64,000 nt of DNA from Cricetomys ansorgei (GCA_026225945.1 JAMJFZ010001815.1:20277501-20341500), one strand, 5' to 3'; numbered from the stretch's first letter, positions 38,016 through 49,111 are shown. A program made the numbers and translations. The notes: generated by a model not told the origin, from the letters alone.

Positions 38016-38621
38016 CATAATGACATTATTGCCTCTTAATTTTATGATCTATATAGATTCCAGATGATGCAAATTTTAGATGTTTACAAAAGCACGAGTA
38101 GAACCACATTTTAGACATTTATAGATATTACATAGCAATAGTTGGTCTGTTTAAAAACAAGTGAAAATGATCTTTTTTAATGTAATATAATTAGCATGGT
38201 CAAATTGGTGGATACATATACATGTTTGTACCTCTATGGGACAAACTAATTGTCTCTGTATCCTGCTGCATTACATTAAAAGTAATTATCATGTATAACT
38301 ATTGAAATAGCCATAACAACTATTTATCAGTTGAGAAGACAGTCTGCACCATGAAAGGAGTACATGTAGTACAAATTTCTAATTCCTCCCAAACATCAAA
38401 GTCAATGGTGATCTATCAGAGAAAAACACAAAAAAGCCATCTATATGGTAAATGACACTAAAAGCAGATCTTTAAGTATAACATGAGTTAAGGTACAAAT
38501 GAATTTTAAACTCAGAAAATAACAGGCTTAACATTAATTTACTTTGATTTTACTTCTCCCTTGGTCTTTGTTATAGCAGATGGCCTTTCAAACCTAGAGA
38601 TCTCTGTTTTACAATTGACTC

Positions 38622-38772
38622 ATTTTAAAGATTTATTTTCATTTTATGTGTGTCAACATTTTGACTGCATGCACATCTTTACACCATGTGTATGCAGTGC
38701 CTTTGGAAGCCAGAAGAGGGTGCTGGATCCCCTGAAACTGGACTTGATGTTTGTGAGCTGCCCTGTGGTGAA
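38622..38772 (-). mobile_element. B2/B3-type SINE (3' part)
   Basis: ttttaaagatttattttcattttatgtgtg, gaagccagaagagggtgctggatcccctgaaactgga and tgtgagctgccctgtgg match reversed B2/B3. The promoter end is absent. Confidence 0.85.
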
Positions 38773-38864
38773 TGAATTCAGTAATAACATTATGGATAAA
38801 TGTAAGAATGTTGTGGAACACAACCCTCTGAGCATGATGTGGCCTTTGCCTTCTTGAATTGCCA

Positions 38865-39130
38865 GCAACTGAGATTTCCTAATGATGACCTGAACAAAGT
38901 TGGGTCACTTTGTCATGGCAGGTGTCATTGGTCACCTGCCACTGTTCCAAAGATTGTAGGGTTGTGATCACAAGACCTGTTGTAGCTGCCCATAAATTGC
39001 CCAGGCTTATGTAAGGAGCCCTTCACGCATCTTCTGTAAGTGACCTCAATGAAACTTGTATCATTGGCTAAACAGGAGTGGGATTCTTTCTTTGTTGTGT
39101 CACTGGTCCCCTATGTGGAATATACTTTTC
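38865..39130 (+). mobile_element. Possible LTR remnant
   Basis: cactttgtcatggcaggtgtcattggtcacctgcc...atgaaacttgtatcatt resembles the end of a rodent retroviral-type LTR. Weak call. Confidence 0.25.
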
Positions 39131-41844
39131 CCAGAAATAGTTCATGAATCTGTAAACATTTCATAGAGTGGCAAGTGCAAAGAATTTCCTACATATGAAT
39201 ATGTTTATATTTCTACTGGGCATGTAGTTTTACCTATGAGAGTCCTTATCTACGCAGTAATGAATATTGGAATTTGTGTTATTTGGGTAAATAGCTTTAA
39301 TCTGATATGTTGTTTTCCCTCATCATTAAGTGAGAAACACAAATTTTAAGATCCTATTAGAATAGAAGATCAGTATATAATTTCTCTAGTTTTTCAGTTT
39401 TCAGATATATGTCATGGAATTTCAGAAGCCATGTTACATCACAAAAGTCTTTCATTCCACGTTGTACTTGACTGCTATATATCTGTGAAATGTTAAGATA
39501 ACTATTTCACAGGCATTCTTTATTTTAGATTTTCTTGGAACACATTCCAATCAGGACATAGTCTTGCATGGTTCAGTCTCTAAAAGGAATGTGTGTGTGC
39601 GTGCGTGTGTGTGTGTGTGTGTTTGTGTGTGTTAAATTTTCTGGTTTGACATAATTAAGTCTTACGATCTTTTAGAAAACAAAATCTTGTACAGATGTCT
39701 CTGCAAACCATTTTTTTTATTATTTATAACTCCAGACAAATTTAATTAATAATTGTAGTTCAAAATGAAAATCTTAAATGCACATAATTGTGTTCTGACT
39801 TAGAATATTAATCATCTATGTACGTGGTTATTATATTTGTTATGACATATATTTTTCTGTTTTAATCTCATATATTTCTGCATATCTAATGCATACAAGC
39901 AAATTATTTTTATATTAGAAAATGGTATATGAATATTTTATTTAACCAAAAAAAGAGATTGAGAACTATTGTACTAAAATTAAGTATATTAGTATATTTT
40001 ATAGTTAATTTTGTTTCATGTTAACTGAATAAGCTCACCTCACATAGAAAATTCTGAAATAAAGATTTTCAGTTATTATGATATAGAAGGAAACAAGACA
40101 TTAGGATAATTTCAAATTAAAAATAGACAAAACATCACAGATTTTAAGTTTAAACCATATCTTAAGACTGACATCCAAAGTATGGATATAAGTTGTCCAG
40201 CAATTATGACCTGCTTACCGTTAGACATTAAATTAAATGGATTATTAAACTTAATTTAGATAAATATTTTATTGTTCAGCATGCATTCAAAATCTGAACC
40301 CTTCCCAAATCTGGCAATTGCCTTTTATTGACCAATTTTTAATGCTTAAAAATCAAGGGAAAAACAAAATTGTAATAGCATTTCCAGAAACTATTCAGGT
40401 ATCCAGTGAAAATTATTCTTTCTCCCTCTTCCTGTCTGCATTGATACTTTTCCTTTGTAACATTTTTATTTAATTTAAGGTCATTCTTCCAACTCTGTAA
40501 TAATTGTAAATAATTGTTTTCTGTGTTGTTAAACATGGCTGGGAGATGGTTTATTTTGTAGAAAATAGCCCATTTTAATGACTGGTGATGAATTGTTTAT
40601 TGTGAGTTTAAGATATGCTCACCCAAGATTTACTTAGTTGATGTAAAATGAGAAGTTTCCTATCAGTCTTCTTGAACCACATAATTTTGTGTCTTATTGG
40701 TGTCTTGTCAGGTAAAGAGGCAATAAAAGGTTAGGCACAGCCCTCCTCCATCCTGAGAGCTAGACAGAGCATAGTCATAAATTGTTATGGGATTCCAGGT
40801 TCTGGGGTGTATCCCTTTTTTTATGTTATTCTTGATATGCTCATAGAATCAGGACTTCTGAGTAACTCTTATGTGGGTTATAAAGATAAGGATTCAGGGT
40901 GCCATGCATCATCCAATTCGACTTACCTTTAAATTTGAGATTATAGTGTATTCTAACTATTTTGGTACAGGTTTATGCAATGAATTGTTCACCTAGTTTC
41001 ATATCATGTATTCAGAGAGAAAGCTCCTGAGTATGCCATTATCTATCTTTGCCCTTACAGCTAGTTGTTGCTCATATTCTTTTTGTTTTATTTTTATTAG
41101 GATTAGTCTTGGTTATAAGAGTAGCAAATAAGATGTTCATCTTAAGAAGTGATATTTCATCATTTATCACTTACAAATGTTACTAAATGTTGTAAAATTG
41201 CTTTCTTAAGAAACTTTGCATTTTATTATCACATAATTAATAAATCCAACCTCAGTGCGTTGCTTTAGTAAATATGTGCATGAAAAATCATGCCATGTAT
41301 TCCATAAAATCAGCTTGAGGTTAACAGTATTGCTGAGAAACCAGAGGAAATACACAAGTTGGCCTTTTCCTTTGTTCTGGGATGTTTTCCATGTGAATAA
41401 CTTTCATGAATGACTTTAATAATAGATGGTGTTAGAGAAGGCAGACATCTATAAAATCCTTTGAGATACCGAAGATGATGCACGGGAATATTGATTCTAG
41501 TGCTCTTTACAATAATTTCTGATCAATTATATGCATCACCTAGATCATTTGTGCTAACAGATAGTTTAATGAAACATCAGAGTCAATTACACAAAATCTG
41601 ACAGACATATGGGAACATGGAACTCATAATCATTAAATTAAAGTGAGAAAAAATTGACTCTGGTTGCTCAGAGATATTCTTTAAATCCAGGCATTGATAT
41701 ATTTGACTTGATATATTTGACTGTGAATTGTATAAAAATATTTTATAAGAAATTTTCAAGGGTACATATAAAGGTAAAGGCATTCTTTTCTTACAATGAA
41801 TTTTGACATATTGAAAATTAAGTATTTCTACATAAAGTTTATAT
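39131..41844. other. AT-rich intron before the first exon
   Basis: (TG)n at 39590-39632 is the only clear repeat. The rest has no recognised SINE or LINE and is comparatively repeat-free. Confidence 0.45.
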
Positions 41845-41867
41845 TGCTCTTTCTCTTTTCCAAATAG
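41845..41867 (+). promoter_or_regulatory. Rims1: 3' splice acceptor of first Rims1 exon
   Basis: A pyrimidine-rich tract (tgctctttctcttttc) is followed by caaatag immediately before the GTT that opens the reading frame. The phase agrees with the RIM family sequence K-V-M-W-V, where V is the first codon of the exon. Confidence 0.93.
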
Positions 41868-42205
41868 GTTATGTGGGTATGCAATTTATGTCGGAAGCAA
41901 CAAGAAATCTTAACCAAATCTGGAGCATGGTTCTTTGGAAGTGGCCCTCAGCAGCCCAGTCAGGATGGGACTCTGAGTGACACAGCTACAGGTGCTGGAT
42001 CTGAGGTGCCCAGAGAAAAGAAAGCACGGCTACAAGAGCGATCAAGGTCTCAGACTCCCTTGAGTACAGCAGCTGCCTCTTCCCAGGACACTGCTTCCCC
42101 TGGTGCCCCACTGGACAGAAGTAAAGGGTCTGAGCCTTCTCAGCAAGCTTTAGGACCTGAACAGAAGCAGGCATCAAGGTCTAGAAGTGAGCCACCAAGA
42201 GAGAG
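41868..42205 (+). CDS. Rims1: Rims1 internal coding exon (end of zinc finger, Rab3-binding helix, linker start)
   Basis: RIM1 is a presynaptic active-zone scaffold that binds Rab3 on vesicles and Munc13 through its N-terminal region and organises release sites. The exon reads in phase 0 from GTT (Val) for 112 codons plus AG. Residues 4-8 (VCNLC) hold the last CxxC pair of the FYVE-like zinc finger. Residues 18-23 are SGAWFF, the hallmark Rab3-contact motif shared with rabphilin-type effectors. The rest is a Ser/Gln/Pro-rich linker ending RSEPPRE plus a split Arg codon. The GPQQPSQDGTLSDTATGAG stretch matches RIM1, whereas RIM2 as I remember it has a YNSGSNTPQQPDQ-type sequence here. The exon is preceded by a pyrimidine-rich tract ending in TAG and followed by GTAATG. 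Read-through into the intron stops at once at TAA (42207-42209). The gene extends beyond the window on both sides. Confidence 0.96.
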
Positions 42206-42211
42206 GTAATG
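42204..42211 (+). promoter_or_regulatory. Rims1: 5' splice donor of first Rims1 exon
   Basis: AG|GTAATG. The exon ends after two bases of an Arg codon. Intron retention would add no residues, because the read-through codon is AGG followed directly by TAA. Confidence 0.93.
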
Positions 42212-44488
42212 GTTCATTACATCTGTAAGCAGAAGTTGGGGTTTGCTGGAAAATACACCTGTTATCAAGAGCCCAATATCTATTAGGAGCAAGTGGAAGT
42301 ATTACTTCTTAGGCCCCACATTCAAGGCAACAACAGATGTTTTGCTGTCTCTAGAATATGTTATTTCAGAAGAGACATTTCTGTGTTGGGAAGCTTTTCG
42401 TTCATATCTTGCATAGATGCCAGTGACAGTTAAGTCAATCATTTGAGTTACAAACTTCCATGTCTGCGCTGAGAAAAGCCTTTAGAAACAGTTTATTTAA
42501 AGAATTAAGACTTCAGTTAGAAAAAAAAAGTAGTATGAAAGCATATGATTTAGAACCTGAAATATTGAAAGGCACAGTGGGACATCAGAGACTCTTTCCT
42601 TAGCTGCACTCTAAAAGCAGCCAGGAACTTATCAAGTTAGTGAAAGAAGATGCTGTGGGCGCCTGTGCTGGCATGTGGCCTGAAGGTCTTTCTAAAGGAT
42701 ACCACTGGATAGGGTACAAATAGTAGAGGAAGAGGAAAGGAGAGGTAACAGGCAAGATAGTAAGGAAAGGGATCAACTTTCATAGATTTTATTCTAGGCA
42801 TAATGGAATGTCACAAAAGATGTAAACAAGGGATAATATAATCAGATAAAGTACATCAAATCTTTCCCTCATCCATTCATTTATTTGAGTTAATGCTGTT
42901 CACTAAAAATAGATGTCAAGGATGATGTATCATGTGGGACCTGGTTGAGGCTTGATTGCTTCTGTTTGTGTACTTCTTATTAAAGCTACTAGATAAGGAG
43001 TAGTCTCCATCCATGGAAGTGTTCCGAACCCATTTTCAAACAAAATTTGCACAAAATCAATGACTTCATAGTAAAGCAGTCAGGAGTCCAGTCCCGATTC
43101 TGCCATATAGGCAGAACTTTGTAGGGGGTGTGCCAAGTATTAGAGGAGAACACAAGGGCCCAGGTTGACATGGTGCCTACCTACCTGAATATGGCCATCA
43201 TTTCAGCCAATACTCATCAAGCATTCACTATAACTGAACTCAGAGCCAGGAGCCAGAGGGTGCAGAAATGATGAGAATGTATCCGTTTTCTCACACTATG
43301 AGAAAACAATATCCCAGGGAAGACAGACACCTAGGTAATTAGGAACCAGATTGTTTGATCATGCTAGGAGATCTGTAGACTACTTTGAGAGATCTGGAAA
43401 CAAAAGAAGTGGCTTTTGAATCAAGTATTGTAGGATTCCAGATGTTAGAGGGGAGATAGTAGGAGAAAGAATAAATGCATGCAGAGCTATATTGAGAGAA
43501 GATAGCCGGGGCACCAGACATACTACAGTGACAACAGAATGAAGCTCTCTTGATGGCAAAATATACTGTGTTATGAAATGAAAGTATTAGAGATGTAGCT
43601 TAGGACTGGCCATAAGACGGTATCATTAAGTATGGCAAACATGGTAGAGCTGTAAAGCTGGTAAAGAAAAAAGAATCAGGTTTGGCTTATGGTGAAATCC
43701 TATATAAAATCCCAAGAAGTGAGGAGGAATGTTGACACTTTAAAAACAGCACAAATACTGTGATCCACAGCATGATAAAGCAGTAGCCCATAGATGGATA
43801 ATAGACTTATGGGTATACAAGCAGAAGAGAGGCAGTCACAGTTTGTACTTGGGCAGCCTTAATGAAGCAAGCTTGAATGGATGACTATTTGATTTCAATT
43901 TTTGAAGACTTCTTGACCATATTTTGAGCATTAATTGGGAGCTAGTGGAAACAAAGGAATTAAGGTAGTAATGAGAAAAGGTATTATTAATTGGGGGAAA
44001 AACCCTACAGTGGAGAATCCTACCATTTACATCTTAAAGTGCCCTCACGGGTGAGTCTCTTTTAATGCTCTCATGGTCTCTGCATGGTAAGCTGCCATTA
44101 CAGCATCTCCAGAAAAGTAAAATGATTCAATATAAACTTCTCCAAGTGCAAGTAATCATGAAAAACCAGTGGAATGCTTGCATAGAATATAGTCATGGCA
44201 TCTCTAAAAAGTGTAGTTGCTGTTAATACATGGTGATATTAGACACCTTTCTATTGCAAAATTGCAACCTTACACTTTCAGATCCACCTTCAAGTCCATT
44301 TCCTTTTCATTTTGAAGTGCCACTGTGATATAAGCAACGCAGGCAGAACTCACCATGCTTCCTTACACTCTCTGACACTGTTCCCTTTCTGTCACCAACA
44401 GTCTCTCCCTTGCCTACCCCACAATATATCTTAGCAACTATGCTTTGCTAATCCACAATAGAATCGATTAATTCCCCACATTTTATGT

Positions 44489-44490
<2 letters not shown>

Positions 44491-44534
<44 letters not shown>
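44491..44534. repeat. (CA)n microsatellite
   Basis: Twenty-two uninterrupted CA units in the short Rims1 intron. Confidence 0.97.
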
Positions 44535-44535
<1 letters not shown>

Positions 44536-44952
44536 TTGGACTTGCTGCCCCTGAAGAGCAGGGCATGGTCATGGGGCTGTCTCCACTTTAACTGCAGAAG
44601 GCTTAGCCAAGGCAAAATTGTTTAGCAGCAACTTCTAGCAAAGCTTAAGGGACTTCCCAGGCCATGTGCTTTGTATGGAGAAATACTGAAGGGCACAACT
44701 GAAGTATACCCTTATGGGTTTCAATGACCTGCCAACCCCTTTTCCTTTAGTTTTGTCTTTGCCTGTGAAAAGCATATAAAGAAAGAAAAAACTAAAAAAA
44801 AACTAGTTACTTCTTTGGGGTTCTATTTTGAAATATGGAGAAATAAAGGAAGAGGGAAAATGAACAGCGGCTTTAAGCATTGCAGTATGTCTGAGCTGAG
44901 GGTGCTGGGTGGCATGCACCTTGGCTTTGGCTTTGAGTCCTAGCACTGTGAT

Positions 44953-44990
44953 TGATGGATGGATGAATGGATAGATGGATGGATGGACAG
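44953..44990. repeat. (ATGG)n microsatellite
   Basis: Imperfect tggatgga units behind a short SINE-like scrap (gggtggcatgcacc...tcctagcactg). Confidence 0.85.
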
Positions 44991-45571
44991 AGAGAAAGAC
45001 AACAGTATTTCTGTTAATGATATCTGAGAAAGTTAAAATATAAGATATGTTTCGGCCATTGTTTTCTGACTGATGCTATAAAAGAAAGGATTATGTGCCT
45101 ACAAGTCAAAATGAATTTACTGTTATCAAAGTGCTACTAGATTTCTGAAATTAGCGCATTCCTAATTATAAAAGTTCCATTGATAATCAAGAATTATAAG
45201 TATAAAATGTTCGTAAATATGTGTGTGGAATACATGTTTGATCTTGTATTGATATATGCTTATGTTTCGATTTTATGTTATTTCTATCTGAAACATTTAA
45301 GTCACAAGAGAATGTAAGCATAAAATGTGCCTACTGATGATTTTTTTATTTAAATGCAAACTTTAAAAGGTGAAAGTAAGTTTTTGATCCTATTGTAATT
45401 AACGAAAAGGGTTTACATTTAAAGCTTAATCAGTAGGTAAATTTAACGTGGTTCTTTACTCCAAATTTTAATTAGACACGGGATACTATACTAATTATAT
45501 GAAATAATCGATTTGGGGCTTGAATGCTGAGTTAAGAGTGTCTCTCCTTGCGATGTTTAAATTTATCAAGT

Positions 45572-45592
45572 GCTCTCCTTTGTGCACAACAG
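45572..45592 (+). promoter_or_regulatory. Rims1: 3' splice acceptor of second Rims1 exon
   Basis: The gctctcctttgtgcacaacag tract ends in CAG before GAAGAAGG. Taking G as the first exon base completes AG|G and gives the RER-KKAPG junction expected for RIM1. Confidence 0.93.
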
Positions 45593-45977
45593 GAAGAAGG
45601 CTCCAGGGCTGTCGGAGCCGAATGGCAAGGGAGGCCTGAAGAGCGAGCGCAAACGCGCGCTCAAGTCCGCGGCGCAGCCCGGGGAGGGGACCGCGGAAGA
45701 GCGGGAGCGGAAGGAAAGGCGGGAAATCCGCAGGCTGGAGAAAGGGCGCTCCCAGGACTACCCGGAGCGGCCAGAGAAACGTGAGGACGGCCGGGCGGCG
45801 GAGGACGAGAAACAGAGGAAGGAGGAGGAGTACCAGACCAGGTACCGCAGCGACCCGAACCTGGCGCGCTACCCCGTGAAGCCGCCGCCCGAGGAGCAGC
45901 AGATGCGCATGCACGCTCGGGTGTCCCGCGCGAGGCACGAGCGGCGCCACAGCGACGTTTCGCTCCCGCACACCGAG

Positions 45978-46012
<35 letters not shown>

Positions 46013-46482
46013 AGCAGCAGCAGCAGCCGCGCCGGCCGAGGCCAAGGCGGGCAAGCGCGCGCCGGCCGCCGCCAGGGCTTCTCCGCCCGAGTCCCCCCGT
46101 GCGCGCGCGCCCGCTGCCCAGCCTCCCGCCGCCGAGCACGGGCCGCCGCCGGCGCCACGGCCGGTCCCGGGCCCCGCGGAGCCGCCCGAGCTGCGCGCCG
46201 CCCCGGAGCCGCTCCGCAAGCAGGGCCGTCTGGACCCGGGCTCGGCCGTGCTCCTTCGCAAGGCCAAGCGCGAGAAGGCGGAGAGCATGCTGCGGAACGA
46301 CTCGCTGAGCTCCGACCAGTCCGAGTCCGTGAGGCCGTCCCCGCCCAAGCCGCACCGGCCCAAGAGGGGAGGCAAGAGGCGGCAGATGTCGGTGAGCAGC
46401 TCAGAGGAGGAGGGCGTGTCCACGCCGGAGTACACGAGCTGCGAGGACGTGGAGCTGGAGAGCGAGAGCGTGAGCGAGAAAG
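45593..46482 (+). CDS. Rims1: Rims1 internal coding exon (linker between zinc finger and PDZ domain)
   Basis: The first base completes the Arg codon begun in the upstream exon, followed by 296 full codons (KKAPGLSEPN onward) and one base left for the next exon. Features by exon residue: Lys/Arg/Glu-rich helix-like segment (about 15-80); conserved RYRSDPNLARYPVK (83-96); RRHSDV with Ser at 120, a basophilic kinase/14-3-3-type site that probably corresponds to Ser413 of rat RIM1alpha (numbering from memory); polyalanine (129-146); Pro/Ala-rich disordered stretch (about 147-215); MLRNDSLSSDQSESVRP; RRQMSVSSSEEE (Ser 266, another basophilic site); and an acidic end ESESVSEKG. The acceptor is a pyrimidine-rich tract ending in CAG, the donor AAAG|GTGAGT. 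No stop or frameshift occurs. GC content is about 70-75% against roughly 35-40% in the flanks. Several residues differ from the RIM1 I remember from rat/mouse, mostly toward Ala/Pro. The next exon (DLDYYWLDP... region before PDZ) was not found in the window. Confidence 0.96.
45978..46031 (+). repeat. Trinucleotide repeat encoding an 18-alanine run in Rims1
   Basis: There are eleven consecutive GCC codons (45978-46010), then five GCA codons, GCC and GCG, all alanine, in frame within the Rims1 exon. The run starts nine codons after the Ser of RRHSDV. The rat and mouse proteins, as I remember them, carry about five alanines here, so this looks like a lineage expansion. The uninterrupted GCC block is likely to vary in length. 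Confidence 0.95.
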
Positions 46483-46490
46483 GTGAGTGC
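46479..46490 (+). promoter_or_regulatory. Rims1: 5' splice donor of second Rims1 exon
   Basis: AAAG|GTGAGTGC is a near-perfect mammalian donor. Cutting after the G leaves phase 1 and matches the family sequence SEKG. Read-through would add a short tail (ECGWEGKMRRC) and stop at 46518-46520. Confidence 0.93.
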
Positions 46491-47025
46491 GGCTGGGAGG
46501 GGAAGATGCGCAGATGCTGAGCAGGGGTACCCCTGAGCCAGGTGCACCAGCGCCTGAGAAATGCGAGGTGGATGCCTGGCCGGGAGATGCTGTGTTGCTT
46601 GGTCCGTGGGTACCGGGACAGATAGATGTACAGGATGCGCCTTCATCCCCCTTCAGACTTGTCTGTGAGCCACTGTTAGAGACATGTGGGAGCCTAGGAT
46701 GGACGCCTGCCGGCTGGCTTTGAAAATCCACATGCTGAGGTCACACAAGCAGGTGAAGGTGTTGGTGTTCCAGGCTTAGAGCTGGAAACCTGGGGCACTC
46801 TTGGTTACATAGATGAAGGCAGTGGGAGGTTACACTTTTCCCGCATTAAGTAAAACCGACTGCCAGCTCCAGTGTAAAGTGAGCAGAGTTTCTTACTGAT
46901 TTTGCTCCCGGGCATTCAGGGTAAGAGTGCAGTGTTATGTTTTGAAGTTATTTTGGAATGTATTTGTTTATGGGGGAATGACTTATTTTCTAGAAAAGCG
47001 AACTGTGTGTATAAACGAGTGCCTT

Positions 47026-47045
47026 CCCCCCCCCAAAGGGGGGGG
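47026..47045. repeat. C9-AAA-G8 inverted homopolymer
   Basis: Nine C, three A, eight G: a perfect snap-back hairpin in an otherwise AT-rich intron, 540 nt past the second exon. Confidence 0.97.
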
Positions 47046-49110
47046 ACTTCATCTGTGCATATTCTATTCCCAAAGGTAATGTTTTCCGATTTCAAATTGA
47101 GCCTTCTCAAAATTTGTGAATAGATTCTAAATGATACCATTTAAGGTCTTACATGTTATGTGTTGCATGAAAGTAAATGGGACGTTTATATTCCAAAGTA
47201 AATAGGACAGTATGGTAGATTTTCCTAAACAGGTATTTTACGGTCTTACAGTCACCTATAGCTACTGAAGTTAAATAAGCCTAACAGTCCAGTTCCTTAA
47301 TCTCACCGGCCATATTGCAAATGTTCAAAAAAAAAAAAAACTATTAAAAAGTGCTGGTCTAGGAAATGATTTAATTTAAAATTAAAATTACATGCTTTTC
47401 TTGGAGGGCATTCACATTTGACGCTGTTCAGGTAAAGCTTACTGCGGTTCCAACCTTGGTTGTGACCACTTTCCTTCTGGTAGTGTTGGGGCTTCTGTGT
47501 GTTTATTAATGAATTTGTATCTGGGTAGGCCTATTTATTTATGTTCCCCCACCCTTGATTTATAACTTCTAGTTATGTACTATATGATGTAACAAATATA
47601 ATCAATTTTATTTTAAAAATAAGTTTTGTTTTTCACCATCTAGCTCCAAACTGCTTGTGCCTGGGTCCTCTCCCTTCCTGGCCCCTCTTAGTGCCTACAC
47701 AGTGTGGAGTTCTATACAGGATGGTTAATAAATCTCATTCTATCAATACTGTTACTACAAACCAGCTTGAAACAGTTGTCTTTGGAATCTGTGTGTATCT
47801 AAGAAGGATCCGGCTCTTTTAGCTAACATTTAAACGAAGTCTCTTTGTAAGTTGTATACTGACCACAGGCTTTTTACAGTCAGTTGATGAATAGACTATA
47901 GTAACTGCTTTTGATTTTTCTCCCCTGAAGGAGTATCATGGGTGTTAACTATATAAATGCATGTGTTTGGCCGCAGTATGGATAACTATTGATGGAGGAG
48001 TAGATGTGAGCCGTTTATGGTACATATCAGGATGGGTGTGAACTCTGATAATCATCCCCAGATTACTATGGTAGCAATAGGTGATCTAAGAAAACCTGAG
48101 AAGATGCATGGATGATTGGGTGCAGGGACTGTGTGATGTGTGAGGTTCTTTACTTCTACTGGCTGCTTTCCCTGGACTTCAGTGACCTCTTGGGACAGAC
48201 GAACCTCACAAGCTGGAGTAAAGGCTCCTCCCGTGAACACAGGAGCATCATGAATCCATACATCTTAATTCGTACTTAATCTCATTTTTTAATTCCCCTG
48301 CAATAGAGTTCTCCAAAATTAATCTTGACAAGATGAAATATTAAGTATAATATAAATAATGGCTTAATAGTGCAACATAGACATTTTCCTACCCCAAAAT
48401 TTATTTATAAATGCTACAACACCCTACAATTCTCTAAGGGCAGTCTTGGCATCCACAGCGGTCTGCAGTACCCTGTGAAACTGCACAAGTTACTGAACCT
48501 TCATGTGTCTCCTGTTTCTTATTGGCATGAGGATCTGACTTGTAAGGTTGATGAATGAAAGATGATGCATATGTATCAAAACCAGATGTTAAATTAGCAT
48601 GCCTCCTGTCTTTTGCGATTGCCTGTGGTGTCAGCCCTACAGACATCTGCATCAGGATTTTTTTTTCTTTTTTCTTTGTCACAGTGACAGATACCTGAGG
48701 GAAGCAGTTTGAAATGAGAAAGGAATAATTTTGGTTCCCAGTTTCAGAGATATCTTCTATGGTTGGCTGGCTCAATTGTTTGAGTCTGCAGTAGGCAGAG
48801 CATTGTGGCTGAGGGAACATGGCACAGAGGCTGCTCACCCCAGGTTGGCAGGAAACAGAGAATAAGTAAGGACAAGGACCAACGGACATCTTACAAGGGC
48901 ATGTCTCTGGTTACCTACTTCCTCCAACTAGAACCTTCCTCTTTTTAAGAATTTCTACCACATCTCAATAATAGTGTGGAGTTACAAATTAATCAGTAGA
49001 TTAATTGGGAGAGGCAGATTCCTCATGATCCAGTACTTCCCGAAAGCTCATTCTGTACATTGTTGCATTTGTAACAAGAATTTCAACATGTGAACCTCAG
49101 AGGGACATGT
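47046..49110. other. Intron sequence, nothing recognised
   Basis: An A14 run at 47327-47340 only. The 151-codon minus-strand frame at 48434-48889 has no recognisable protein features. Confidence 0.4.
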
Positions 49111-49111
49111 C

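Larger units (their letters stand above)
1..41867 (+). other. Rims1: Rims1 intron upstream of the first exon in the window (partial)
   Basis: All sequence up to the acceptor at 41867 is intronic with respect to Rims1, because the first exon begins inside the zinc finger and the preceding exon must lie before the window. I found no other exon with splice sites and a recognisable protein here. Individual repeats are listed separately. Confidence 0.85.
42206..45592 (+). other. Rims1: Rims1 intron between the two exons (3,387 nt)
   Basis: A GT..AG intron with 5' phase 2. It contains a (CA)n run near 44491, a short SINE-like scrap and (ATGG)n near 44953, and otherwise AT-rich sequence without a recognised repeat or ORF of interest. 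Confidence 0.92.
45640..46490. other. Intragenic CpG-rich island over a coding exon
   Basis: Dense CpG and a GC content of about 65-92% per 60-nt line (hand count of sampled lines; the line at 46141 is about 92%), against roughly 35-40% on either side. It coincides with the second Rims1 exon and stops close to the exon edges. It could be an orphan CpG island with regulatory activity or simply GC-biased coding sequence. No TATA box or other core promoter element was recognised. Confidence 0.75.

Noticed and set aside
41986..42177. Minus-strand frame opposite the first Rims1 exon
   Set aside because: Shadow of the coding strand; no splice sites or family similarity.
41868..46482. RIMS2 as the identity of the gene
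   Set aside because: The GPQQPSQDGTLSDTATGAG and PSPPKPHRPKRGGKRRQMS segments fit RIM1. RIM2 as remembered has YNSGSNTPQQPDQ and a different linker.
45495..46731. Long minus-strand and alternative-frame ORFs (286, 356 and 188 codons) opposite the second Rims1 exon
   Set aside because: They arise because GC-rich sequence lacks stop codons. They are Arg/Gly/Ala-rich, match no family, and cross the splice sites of the true exon.
48434..48889. 151-codon minus-strand frame
   Set aside because: No domain, no start context, and a Lys-rich stretch from a T-rich run; chance frame.
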